Assembly: GCA_948144175.1 (NCBI GenBank) | Contig: CANXME010002520.1 | Span: 62,001 to 126,000 of the forward strand | DNA from: Closterium sp. NIES-65 | Lineage: Eukaryota > Streptophyta > Zygnematophyceae > Desmidiales > Closteriaceae | Reading direction: 5' to 3' | DNA length: 64,000 bases | Shown: one piece after another, positions 53,606 to 64,000 of the stretch | How positions within the stretch are numbered: the first letter of the stretch is position 1 | Layout: each line of letters starts with the position of its first letter | Translations under genes and position numbers: made by a program | Notes under the pieces: generated by a model | Told to the model about the DNA's origin: nothing | Database searches by the model: none | What the model saw: the letters and a program-made list of their open reading frames with translations, nothing else

Positions 53606-56600
53606 AGGACATTGTTGGGCATCAAGGTGTAGCTGAAATCCTGAGGGTAGTGGAGTCTTTACACTCCTCCCTTCCTCCAGCCCATACCTCTCCCCCATGG
53701 CTGCAAGGTACTTGTGTTGGTGAAGCCTCAACCATCCCTTCACCTCGTCCCTCTCCATGTGAAGACCAAGGTAATACCCCACCGGTCCAAGGGCCTTGCA
53801 TTGAAAGGTCTCCTTCAGCTTTCCTTGCACCTCCTTGATTCTCTCTAGGGATGGAGAGAAGAGGAGAATGTCATCGACGTAGACAAGGAGAAACACCTTC
53901 TCCTCCTCCCCCTCGGTCATGAAGAGACTCTCATCGCACCCGCTGACTTTGAAGCCAAGAGCCTCCAACGCCTCCATCAGCCTTGCATACCAGCACCTTG
54001 GAGCTTGTTTGAGGCCATAAATGGCCTTGTTGAGCCTGCAAACACGTCCGCTCCCATCGTCGTACCCCTCTGGCTGCTTCATGTAGATCTCCTCATCTAC
54101 CTCGCCATAGAGGAAAGCCGTCTTCACATCCATTTGCTCCACCTTCCAACCACAAACGGCAGCTACTGCCAGCAACACCCGGAGCGTAGGAGCCTTGGCA
54201 ACAGGAGCAAACACCTCCTTAAAGTCAACCCCCTCCCTCTGCTGAAAACCCTTGATCACAAGTCTTGTTTTGCGCCTCTCCAACTTCCCCTCCACATCGG
54301 TCTTCACACGTAATATCCACATGCAATCCAATGCCTTTCTTCCCGGGGGCAGATCAGTGAGGGTCCATGTTCCATTCTCCATGAGGCTCTGAAGCTCATC
54401 CTCACTTGAAGCCAACCAAGCCTCTCGATCATCTCCAGCAAGTGCTTCCTCCATTGAAGCCGGTTCATGAGGTAAGTTGACACCGAAGCAACAAATCTGC
54501 TCCATCTCTCCCTCGGCTCCCTTCTCCTCATCATCTTCCTCCTCCTGGACCAGCAATGCCTTGGGACCCCCAAGCCTTTCATACTTGAGGAAATCCCTTG
54601 GGTGGGCAGCTTTCTTGGGCCTCTCCTTGGCTGCACCCTCCTTAGCTCCACCGCGGACAGCACCATGCTTCCCTTGGGTTGTCCGCCTTGGTGGAAGTGA
54701 AGGGGATGGTGTAGGCTGCTGCACCTCCTCCCCGGCAGCACCTCTCTTAGCTACAGGAGCCGCCTCTTGCTGCAACACTCCCTCCACCTCTGCTGCCTCC
54801 CCTTCAGCACCTCCCAAGTCATGTGACACCTCCGTTACCTCTGAAGATGAAGACAACTCGATGGGAATGAGGAGTGGGTCATTCGTTCCCACCTCTATTC
54901 CGAGCGGAATGGTGACCTTGCTCCTCCCTCACTCCAACCACTCCTTGAACATGAGCCCCTCCATGAACTTGGCATCTCTGGTGGTGAAGATAGTGTTGGC
55001 TTTTGGGTCCCACATGAGCCACCCCTTGCTCCCTTGTGCAAGTCCCAAATGAACAGCCCACACCGCCGCCGCTTGAAGCTTGTCACGCTTCTCCTTAGGG
55101 ACGTGCACGAGTCCCATGCACCCGAAGACTCGAAGCATATCCACCAGGGGCTTATTGCCTCTCCACTTCTCCATAGGGACCCAATGCTGCCCTCCCACAT
55201 GAGTCAATACTTGGGTCTTCATGACGGTGGCATGGCGAATAGCGAGGGGCCATAATCGTAAGGGTAGACCCGAGTCTACCAACGTCGTTCTCCCACCCTC
55301 CATGATGGTCCGGTTCGCTCTCTCTGCCACGCCATTGGATTGAGGAGTGTAGGCCGTGGTAAGCTGCTGCTTGATGCCGTGCCGCTTCAGCCAGCTCCGG
55401 AACTCCGCTCCCAAGAACTCCCCACCACGGTCGCTACGAATCGCCTTCACCCGCTTGCCACTCTTTCGCTCCACCATGGGCAGCCACTCTTCGATGATGA
55501 CCCTTGCAGCATCACTTTTCTTTGCAAGTGGAAAGGACCAGGTGAGCCTTGTGTTGTCATCCACCATGGTCATGGAATACAGGGCCCCACCATCTCCCTT
55601 CACCTTCATGGGTCCAACGAGATCCACATGCACGAGCTCCACCGGGTCACTTGACTTCCCCTCCACCGAATGGAATGGAAACCGTGAAAACTTGCTGGTC
55701 AAGCAAGTCTCACAAGATCCCACCTCCTTGGGCTCCCCCTTTATCCTCAGCCTCTGGACTCTTTCCTCCTTAAACAGCTGCTGCAACTGAGGTAGCGCCA
55801 CGTGGCCAAAGCGACAGTGTGCGGTGAGCCAATCCGTCTCACCCGTGCTAGGAGTTACACTTGGTAGCGCAGCCCCTCCATGCCCAAGGAGCCCACCATC
55901 ACTGTCATCACCACCTCCTCCATTTTCCACGTGGTTAACACGCCCTCCTCTCACATCTCCAGTAGCCAAGCGTGCAGCTGCCTCCTTCCATGGCAGCACC
56001 GGTATCTCCCACATGGACTGGTGCATGTCCTTGCCACCTCGGAGGTCCCACAACACGCGCCCATCCAGAGTTGCCTTGAAAACCTTTGTGCCCGACATCT
56101 CCATCTTCATCCCTGCCTCACTTAGGGCCTTGGTAGAGAGGAGGTTGGCACACAATCCAGGAACAAGGAGAACACGCTTCAGCCTCACAAGCCTCCCATC
56201 CGCACCCATGAACATGGCTCTCCCCTCGCCACGCACGGGTACAACTTGGCCGGTGGCTGAAACGACGGTGGCTGCCTTTGATGGCCTAACTTCATCCAGT
56301 AGATCCTCTCGGTTGGTCATGGTCATGAAGGCTCCCGCGTCGATGACCCAATGGGAGGAGCGGTGAAGAGCAATCTTGCTGGCCGGCACAACCATGTCCT
56401 TGGGGCACGCCTCCCCTACATGGTAGAACATGCCGCCGTATCCACCAGCACCTCCATCGCCCTCCTCACTGCCCATGCCTTCTCCCATAGCTCCATGAAC
56501 ACCCTTGGAGCCCTCAATTGATGGCTGACTAGGCCTCCAACCGTCAGGTAGCTTGCGGCACTTGAACCATGGGTGCCCTTCCACATGGCAATACCAACAC

Positions 56601-57460
56601 TTGACGCCACACCGCTTGCCTCCCTTGTTGCCACGCTTCCCTCCCGAATGCTGCTCCCCTCCAGAGCCTTCCTTGGCCTTGCCTTTCTTGCTGCCACGCC
56701 CCTTGAGGCCCTTCATGCTGTAGGCTGAACCTCCACCTTCACCGGCAGCGGCGGTCAGCTCCTTCCTCTGAAACTCCTCTTGAAGAACTTGCGCGCGAAT
56801 CCACTCAAGGGACCACGAGTCCTTCATGCCATTAAGGTTGACCACCAAGGGCCCCCACGACTCTGGCAGCAGGGAGAGAGCCTTGTAGCACTTGATTTTC
56901 TCAGGGTAGTCCACACCAGCAGCAGAGAGCTTCACATAGAGGTCCCTGAGTTGATCGAACGCTCCTTGTACGGCATCACCGTCGTTGATCTTCACCGCAT
57001 GGAGATGTCGCTCGAGCACCACCACCATAGCTTTGCTGCTGGGGGCATGGACATCCTTCAATATCTTCCATGCCTTAGGACCACACTCAAATTCCTTGAT
57101 GAGATGCTTGATGTGGTGCAGCTGGTTGGATGAGAGGCATTGGGAGAGAAGGAAGAATCCATCCTTAGACCGGCGATCCCATTCTTTGGTCGCTCCTTCG
57201 CTCGCAGGCCTCTTCAATTCTCCATCCATCACTTCAAGCAGCCCATAATGGTTGAAGAGAAGCTCCATCCTGAAGCTCCATGATGCCCAATCCTCCCCAG
57301 AGAACTTCTCCAGGTTGAATGCCTTCACATCATCCTTAGCTGATGTTGAAACGGAAGCCATTGGTGCAGATCTGCCTGCAACGCCTATTCCCACTTCCCC
57401 AGCGCCTCTCACGCCACCACTGCCACTGGGACCAGCTGGAGCAGAACTTTCAGCCTCCAT
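53605..57460 (-). pseudogene. Copia H gag-pol (one stop, truncated)
   Basis: ATG 57460. Gag with FNLEKFSGEDWASWSFRM and a CCHC knuckle (CWYCHVEGHPWFKC). The protease active site reads VIDAGAFMTM, so the usual Asp-Ser-Gly is Asp-Ala-Gly. Pre-integrase HCRFGHVALPQL and CETC, integrase VHVDLVGPM, IRSDRGGEF and PQSNGVAERANR, then TGA at 54929-54931. Past it the same frame continues to RT: AFLYGEVDEEIYMKQPEGY, GLKQAPRCWY, LLVYVDDILLFS. RNase H is missing. Confidence 0.85.
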
Positions 57461-57499
57461 ATTCACCCACGAACAAAGTAGAACAGCTCTGATACCACT

Positions 57500-58309
57500 T
57501 GTTATAGTCTGCAGTCCACTTAGGGGTCGCGGATGGCCATGAAACCGCCTAAGTAGAAGCTGACGACTTGGAACCGCCTCTGTTCAAAACACTGTCACGG
57601 CCAGCTCCGATAAGATACAAAGCTGAAACTTGGACAGCAATTAGCCTTAGTTGTCTGCTTTCCAACGGTGTACTATTTGCTGCTATCAGAGGTGTACGCA
57701 CTACGCAATGAACTAAAACGTAAGCTCGGCTGAAAATCGTGTATTCTCATTTATGCAAGGAAGAGGTGAGGTACAACATTGCCTAGGGGTCTCTTAAGGG
57801 GTTGGGATCATCCTGGGAACTCAGAGAAGGTTGAGTCCTAGGGGAGAAAGGCTAGAGAAGGATGGGAAACGTCCTAGCTAGGTCAGCAAAGCCAACCACA
57901 CATGGATGTTCAGAGCTATACTCAAGGCAACCAATTGTGAGTCAAGCCAACCATGAGTCAGCTTGTCTTCCCACTTGCACCCTCTTGCAAGATGGTTCCA
58001 AGAAGACCAGACTTCTCAAAAGGAGGGTTGTAGATTCCCACTTGACCACCTGTACTTCTTGTCTCATTCTCTGTCCCTGCACCATTGGCATGACAACAAT
58101 GAAAGGGTGGCAAGGGAAATGCTGCCAACAGTGCACCATGACTACAGAACAGTGAATTTCGGCAGCTGTCACGCAATGCTCAGAAGTTGGATCGTTCTAA
58201 ACCTTGGTGAACACCTGCACAGCGGGGCAAAGGACTAATAGACCGAATTTCAGACCAATCCGATCTTGGTAGACAAGTCAGCAGCCGAAATGGTGAACTC
58301 GGGTGTTAC
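57500..58309 (-). repeat. Probable 5' LTR of Copia H
   Basis: The inner end is fixed by the primer site; the outer end is inferred from a TG start and cannot be checked because the other LTR is missing. 58310-58497, between it and the next Copia fragment, is unassigned. Confidence 0.4.
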
Positions 58310-58497
58310 CAAAAAGGAGTAAGACACACTTCCGGGATGCCATAAGTCTTGAAACATAAAATTTTGTCATGCCTTGGTAACTGCTTCAAAAACTCCGAAG
58401 AACACATGTTGAACAACCTCCCCATGAAATTCCAGAAGCTGAGCAGGCTTGTAGGCCGAATGGGAGTGCGATGACCGTGCCACTGTAATGTGTTGGC

Positions 58498-59779
58498 ACA
58501 ACACTCAGCACCCCTAGCAGCACTAGAGTCAACAGCTACCTCGACAGGCTCGACTGTGTCTACCTGGGACACACGTGAGGGGGCATGACCCTGAGGGGGG
58601 AGGGGGTCTACCAGGGGAGGACCTGGCACGAGGAAGAGCGGCGGGGGGGGGGGAGGGGGGCAGTGCGGTAGGGGAAGAGACGGTAGTAAGGAACCGACTC
58701 GTCAAACGTGACGTCCTGAGAAGACAGAACACGGTGCGAGGTGGGGTGGTAAAACTGTCAACCAGGCGCCTCAGGGGGGAAGCCAAGGAAGATGCAGGGA
58801 ACAGCACGGGAGGACAGCTTGTCCGCAGACAAGTCGCGGACAAAAGCTCGAGATCCCCAGACACGGAACGCAGACGCATCGTCAACCTTCCCCGTCCACC
58901 GCAGAGTAGGTGTGGTCTCCGGCAAGGAGACACCAGGCGGAAGGTTGATCTGATGCGTAGCGTACTGAACCGCGAACGGCCACAGAAAATGGGGAGCAGC
59001 CGCATGGATCATGGACGTAGGAGCGACGTCCATGACCATGCCAATGCGGCGCTCAGCAATCCCATTTTGCTGTGGAGAGGCCGGAAGCGTGAACGTCTGG
59101 CGGATGCCCTCCGCACGACAGAAGGCTCGCAGAAGGTCGGAGGAAAAATCTCCACCTCTGTCGGAGTGCAGACGCAAAACAGGACGGTCCGAGCCGAAAC
59201 TCTCGCTGAGCTGACGACAGGCAGCGCGGATCCAGTCGATCAGCACCTCAGTGACCTCACCCTTGCTGCGCAAGGGGAAGACGGTGGTGTAACGCGAGTA
59301 GTCGTCAACGACTAACAGAAAGTAGCGCTCGTGACCCTGGCCATGGACGCGGGCTGGGCCCCACACGTCCATGTGAAGCGTCTGCAGGGGAGCCTCCGTT
59401 GGAGGGAACTCGAAGGACTGACGAGCGGCGTGCTGCTGCCCCTCGACGCAAGGAACGCAGGTAGGGGCAGGCCCCGGGGGAAGGAGAGGGAGAGACCGGG
59501 GAAGACCAGTGACAAGGACACGGGAGGCCATGCCAAGGAGAGTCAGAGGAGAGGGGAGAGGTGATACGGTAGGGAGGGGTGACCAAGGTGGTGGTGCCAG
59601 AGGAGAGTCTGGTGAGACAGGAGGCGACACGAGCAGGGGGCGGTTTTTGTTTTTTTTTAAGAACGAGGAATGGTTGCATTGAGCAGCATGAGGAGTACAA
59701 GTAGGAAACCCTAAAGTGTTGTACCCCATATGAACTACCCCACTACAGCCTACACAGACTATATCATATAAGTTTGACA
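58498..59779 (-). mobile_element. Copia fragment I (integrase plus an LTR piece)
   Basis: Minus strand: an LTR-like piece ending at 59779 (AGTTTGACA on the plus strand) joins near 59640 to the pre-integrase/integrase region (VDDYSRYTTVF, LHSDRGGDF, NGIAERRIG) and stops in the spacer at about 58498. Gag and protease, and everything after the spacer, are absent. The integrase frame is largely intact to about 58758, where a stop replaces the WQFYH of relatives. Confidence 0.8.
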
Positions 59780-60508
59780 CCTATGCCGACGACCAGAGTG
59801 ATCGGCGCTCTTCCCAAGGGTATTGCTTCACCCTTGGCAGTGGGGTTGTAAGTTGGCGCTCCACTCGGTCGTCGTCAGTCTCCCTGTCAACCTGTGAGGC
59901 TGAGCTGTATGTTGGGACCATGGCTGCCCAGGAGGCTCCTTGGCTCTCCTTCCTGCTGACAGAACTGGGGTATCCTCAACCAACCCCAAAGCTTTGGTGT
60001 GACAACGAGAGCACCATTCATCTCACCAAGGACCCCGTTTTCCACGGTCGCACCAAGCACATTGAAGTCTGTCAATATTTTCTTCGTGAGCTGGTGCAGC
60101 GCGAGCAGCTGAAGGCTGAACACATTGCTTCCGACTGCAACCTTGCTGATTTGTTTACCAACTCGCTTGTTCGCCAGGACCATTACCGCCTCTTCTCAAC
60201 CATGGGTGTTGGGCCTTCTTGTGGGTGATGTGTTGCAGCCTAGGGGGTGTGTTAGAATTAGGCTGTCAACACTTAGTGTACTATATTTTTATATCGCGTA
60301 GGTTATTTGCGGGTTCGGTATAGTTTGTAATCCCAACCCTATCTGGTCGGGATTCCCTCGTAATCCTGCAAATCTGCCAACTCACCAATTGGAGATTTGC
60401 TAGGATTCCCATCCCATTCTTTCCCTAGCTTTGCTCAACCCAACCTCGTTTGTACTTAAGGCCTAGTGCCTCCTCTACTAGTCAATCAGTTCAGCTCCAT
60501 TTCTGTCA
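59780..60508 (+). mobile_element. Copia fragment J (RNase H end and 3' LTR)
   Basis: Plus strand: RNase H from YADDQSDRRSSQGY through STCEAELYVGTMAAQEAPW and LWCDNESTIHL to a stop at 60228, then CCTAGGGGGTG and an LTR beginning TGTTAGAATTAGG at 60250. The LTR probably ends near 60508 (TCTGTCA). The 5' part is missing, replaced by fragment I, so J was truncated or I inserted into it. Confidence 0.75.
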
Positions 60509-60558
60509 AGAAGTGCATGATTTATTGCATTTAGGTTGGGATACTAACATTGTGATCA

Positions 60559-62131
60559 ATGCGTGGTAGGCGGAAGAAGGAATTGAAGAGTGCCACGCCA
60601 AGTGTGCTACTCAGGATTCCTGGCGGGGCGTCATTTTTCCTATCTGGCGCACACTATTTGGCATTCGAGCACCGCACCATGATGCAAATCATGCCGATCC
60701 TGATTGCCGACAGCAGTACACTAAAGAATGACGCAGAGGGAGAGTTGAGGGCGCTGCAGGTCAGAGCGTTCCGCTTGTATGCGCTCTTCTACAAGACATT
60801 TTTGAGTGTGGCGTCGCACACCCGCGACTCTCTGTGCATTGCGCGTCAGCAAGCTATCACGTAAGTTGGGAGCACAGAACGGGGTGATGGGTTTAGTGTT
60901 TACATGGTGTTGGTGTGCGGTTTGTGGTCTTTTTAATAAGCAAGGTTTATGTGAATTGCACAACGTCAATACCGTACACTTTTTGAGTTGCAGACTATTG
61001 GAGTTGCTCCCCAAAGCTTTCAAGACGAAGAGCTCATACTGGAAAATACCCAAGATCCACATGATAAACCATCTGATAGAGAATGTGGAGACACGTGGGA
61101 TGCCGCACCACTACAACACGGAGATGTGGGAGCACACACATAAGGGCACTGTGAAGGGACCTGTGTGGGGGAGCAATTGGGCTGACATTCCGCGTAGGAT
61201 TGTGGAGGAGGAGGTGCAGCGTGAGATAAACAAAGAAGTTGCGACAGATGCGGGAGGAGGGCGCCAATATGTATCCGCACTGTGTAAGGTGAGTGCCTTG
61301 TTGAGTACGGTTAGTACGGGTATAGCGCATACCTTGGGTGATTATGCTCGTGGTGTTCTGTATATGTGCATGGTCCCCACACAAGCATTGTATGTGGTTG
61401 TCTACGGCAGGCTGTTGAAGAGCAAGAGCCAGTGCTCACGAAGAAGCATCAAGTCATGCGCATTGGATGCAACGCGGATAGTGTGTGGGCGTATTACAAA
61501 GTGATACACGGGGATCAAATGGCGGGGCTGCCTGGTCAGCTGAAGGAGATGCGTTATGCATGTGATAGTGTGCAGGTATGTTGCATTAAGTGTGCAGTGT
61601 TGAAATGTTGATATGCATATATTGAATACTGCACGTGTCCATTTTGCTTTGTGCCTTGTCCATGCACCAATTTACAGACACACACAGCGGTGGCCATACC
61701 TCGGCCGCAGAGTGGTGCACTGGTGGCCAAGAGGACCTTCGTGAAAGCCTCATCGAGGGAGAAGTTGTTTTCGTATGTGGCCCTTTTGTCACCTAAGGGG
61801 AGAGATTGGTTCGGTAAATGCTTATGTATTTTCAAGGCGCTCAATGCGGAGGGGAAGCGGATAGGGTGTACGTACGTGAGGTATTACGAAGCAGCCGGTC
61901 AGTGTCCCATCACAACGTGTACCCAGCTCTCTCCCACTCGCCAGGATGTGAGGTTCGCAGTGGTGCTGTTGAAGAGCGTCCAGACGGTTGTGCATGTATG
62001 CCCATCGTATAGCAACCCCAAGGTATTGCTAGTCAACAGTTTTTGCTGTGCATGTAATCATCTGAGGGGCATCCCCTATACCTGTTTTTTAGTTCTATGT
62101 TAGACAATTGGGACCTAAAAAGTTTGTCTAA
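60559..62131 (+). pseudogene. Transposase-like gene, 3' exons (Plavaka/CACTA-like)
   Basis: Exons 60559-60860, 60994-61288, 61411-61575, 61678-62022 and 62093-62131. All four junctions have GT-AG and keep phase, ending at TAA 62129. Key words: AFRLYALFYKTFLSV, then LLPKAFKTKSSYWKIPKIHM and MPHHYNTEMWEHTHKG. The pattern of a (F/Y)W-PK-H word followed by YNTE-E-H is what I know from the C-terminal part of Plavaka/CACTA-type transposases. The central catalytic part between 53605 and 60559 is not found, so the gene is dead. The start at 60559 only marks where coding becomes visible, since a stop lies just upstream. Confidence 0.55.
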
Positions 62132-62150
62132 GTCATGTAAGGAATGACCT

Positions 62151-62427
62151 TGTAAGGAATTTTTCCGAATTCCTTATCGGGGTTGACAGCTTCGCATACA
62201 ACCCGATTTTCGGAGTTCGCACGTTCGGCCGATTTCAACGCTGCCGAGGCTCCTCGCGTCGCCTTCCGCATTCCCATCGCCAAACCTGCACCCAACCTCG
62301 CTCGTCCGAGGTTTCCTCCTAGCTAGACTAGCCCTACATTAGTCTGTGCACTCATTGTATTCGCAGTTCATTCAGTCACAGTCTCGTTATTCGTTTACCT
62401 GCGCACTCTCTTTTACAACTCATAACA
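62151..62427 (+). mobile_element. Solo LTR, TSD GACCT
   Basis: 277 bp from TGTAAGGAATTTTTCCG to CTCATAACA, with GACCT at 62146-62150 and 62428-62432. It lies just after the stop of the transposase-like gene. Not of the small Copia LTR family seen elsewhere. Orientation inferred from the promoter-like order of its parts and is weak. Confidence 0.8.
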
Positions 62428-62499
62428 GACCTGGATGGATAAGAAATTTTAGTGTGGTATTTCATTTTTGGAAGATGGAGTTGTATTTGTGAGAGTACG

Positions 62500-64000
62500 A
62501 CGGCTTATGCCAGCTATTCTTGCTTGCCTTTACTTTATCATGCTATTTTTAGCATAGGATAATTATATGCATGCATGAATTGCTTGATTTCCTAGGCTAG
62601 GTGCTTTCCTATATTATATTATAGTTATAGCACCGAGCTAGGTTGCGTGCACCAAATTCTGGCTTTTCGGCTGCCACCGAATTGCCTTCTACCGAATTTG
62701 GGAAGGATCTGTTCGGGACGCTTCGCGACCCGCGGAACCTTCGCGTTAGACCTGGTTACTGGGCCTTGTGTCGAGCCTATATATAGCCTCGTGTTGTACC
62801 CAGGTGATCATTCAATTCAATTACAACTCTCTTTTCTGAACTCGATCCTAGATCTAACACTTGGTAATCAGAGCCTGTTTACACAGCAAGTTTTCGACCA
62901 CGAAAAACTAGCTTTTAAAACCGCGGGGGCAACGGCGGAAAGCGCCAATTACGGGTACGTAAACCAGTCCCGCACTATTTTTTAACATCCCCCTCGAACC
63001 GGTTTTCTAACCCTCCTCAGGTCCAGTGGCGAAAAAGTTGGAATTTCGACCGTCGGATCGATTCGAATCTCAACGGCCCTGAGAATTTCGCCTAAAAACG
63101 TTGGAATTTGAAGCGTCGGATCGAATTTCTTCTCAACGGCCGAGATCGGACGCGAATTTCGACTAAGGGAGAATCACGCGACATACAGAATCAGCACTCG
63201 TCATTTCTACAGTCGATTCGATTTAGAGTAAGATGACCAGCGCCTAGAATTCAAATATTTTCATCGCAAATCTTCCAATAAATCGCCAAATGGAGGAAAA
63301 TGGTGATAATTCCGTACGGAAAATTACAGAGTTACACACCGACTTGGACCAGACGCGAGCGGCACTCCAGTGAATAGAGGAGCATCTCGCAAACCAGTCG
63401 GCAGCCGCCAAGGCAGCAACGAACGCAGCGGCGAATGCAGCAGCGGCTACATCGACATTTCACCCAGTAGCAGCGGCAGCGGCTACAGTGAATCTAGAGG
63501 CGGCACGTCCGAGGCTACCGGAAAAGTTCAATCCGAATGCGAGAGACACCGACGTCCGTCGATTCATTGCGACCCTCGAAATTTACTTCGAGGCCGTTGG
63601 CTGTACGACCCCGACACACGATGCAATGCGGATTCGGCTCGCAGCGACACTGTTACGAGGCCCGGAGCTCGAGTGGATTTACAACAGCAATAAGATCCGA
63701 GGCAAGGGGTCATGGACGCAGATTCGGGAAGCTTTAATTCAACGCTTCGAACCAATCAACTCCAGCTACATGGCGCGGCAGCAGATTCATCGGCATAAAC
63801 AGTTCGGCAGTGTAACACAGTACACGCAGCAGATGGAGAGCCTCTTCAACCGAATAACCGACCTGACTGAAGGGGAAAAAATCCAAGCGTATACCGAGGG
63901 GCTAAAGATGGAAGTCCGCCGACAGGTGATTGCCGCGAACTACAACAATTACCGCGACTTGGTGTGTGCAGCAGAGAGATTCGATGCGTTGACTCCAGGC
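62500..64000 (+). mobile_element. Ty3/Gypsy-type LTR element, 5' end (runs off window)
   Basis: An LTR ends at TCTAACA (62859) and is followed by TGGTAATCAGAGC (62862-62874) as primer site. CTATATATAG at about 62778 could be its TATA box. The 5' edge of the LTR cannot be placed (somewhere after 62432). Leader 62875-63289, then gag. Confidence 0.7.
63290..64000 (+). pseudogene. Gypsy gag (retrotransposon gag domain), partial
   Basis: ATG 63290 (MEENGDNSVRKITELHTDL). TGA at 63371-63373 interrupts between AALQ and IEEHLANQ and fits CGA mutated to TGA; the same frame then stays open to the window end. An Ala-rich stretch precedes LPEKFNPNARDTDVRRF, then ATLLRGPELEW, IREALIQRFEPINSSY and TEGEKIQAYTEGLKMEVRR, the pattern of the retrotransposon gag capsid domain of Ty3/Gypsy elements. 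Gag forms the particle that packages element RNA. Confidence 0.8.

Larger units (their letters stand above)
53605..58309 (-). mobile_element. Copia H: different family, 3'-truncated
   Basis: Minus strand. PBS TGGTATCAGAGC (57497-57486) follows a 5' LTR that ends CTATAACA at 57500. The LTR's outer end may be at about 58309, where the minus strand starts TGGTAACACCC; that is a guess. Gag-protease-integrase and RT follow, but the element stops inside the RT/RNase H linker near 53605, with no 3' LTR. Lineage differs from the other Copias, which lack this gag type. Confidence 0.75.

Overview
The window looks like nuclear DNA of a green-lineage eukaryote, most plausibly a streptophyte alga. It contains a plant-type bHLH transcription factor with an intron, an AP2-like domain, short GT-AG introns of about 57-90 bp, and many Ty1/Copia elements with tRNA-iMet-like primer sites. 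The species is inference. About three quarters of the window is transposon sequence, and most host-type genes are interrupted or decayed.

Layout. 318-9073: a non-LTR retrotransposon (C2HC finger, RT, restriction-like endonuclease) with a 5' region of ~20-bp tandem repeats and a ~43-copy 48-bp coding minisatellite, flanked by 93-bp direct repeats. 9167-11398: no clear gene, but a 329-bp unit with 20-bp inverted ends and dense hairpins. 11399-14071: a two-exon bHLH gene whose last exon is partly copied in its own intron and tandemly copied five times downstream. 15462-21060: an old Copia (A). 21061-23020: unassigned sequence with two (CT)n tracts. 23022-24828: a Copia fragment (B). 26546-35594, minus strand: an unrecognised multi-exon gene (X) split by a nearly intact Copia (C, 28201-35201, TSD AGTCG). 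35639-35967: a TRIM/SINE-like tandem repeat. 35968-43702: a scrambled, partly inverted Copia complex (E and D).

44003-47370, minus: a gene (Y) joining an Ulp1-like protease region to an AP2-like domain, with a solo LTR in one intron. 47665-49662: a non-autonomous LTR element (TSD GCATA). 49860-62131, plus: a broken transposase-like gene resembling Plavaka/CACTA (En/Spm-type) proteins. It is interrupted by a foldback Copia (G, TSD CACGC), then by Copia H and fragments I and J. 62151-62427: another solo LTR (TSD GACCT). From about 62500 a Ty3/Gypsy-type element begins; its gag runs off the window.

How the parts relate. Gene Y and the transposase are divergent and, without the LTR insertion between them, start about 0.5 kb apart. 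Since Ulp1-type proteases travel with several DNA transposon families, the two may be the core of one large DNA transposon that later became a landing site for LTR elements; this is a hypothesis. In-frame stops throughout the transposons are nearly all explained by C-to-T or G-to-A transitions, several being CAG to TAG, as expected of methylated, silenced DNA. The exact target-site duplications allow the order of several insertions to be read directly.
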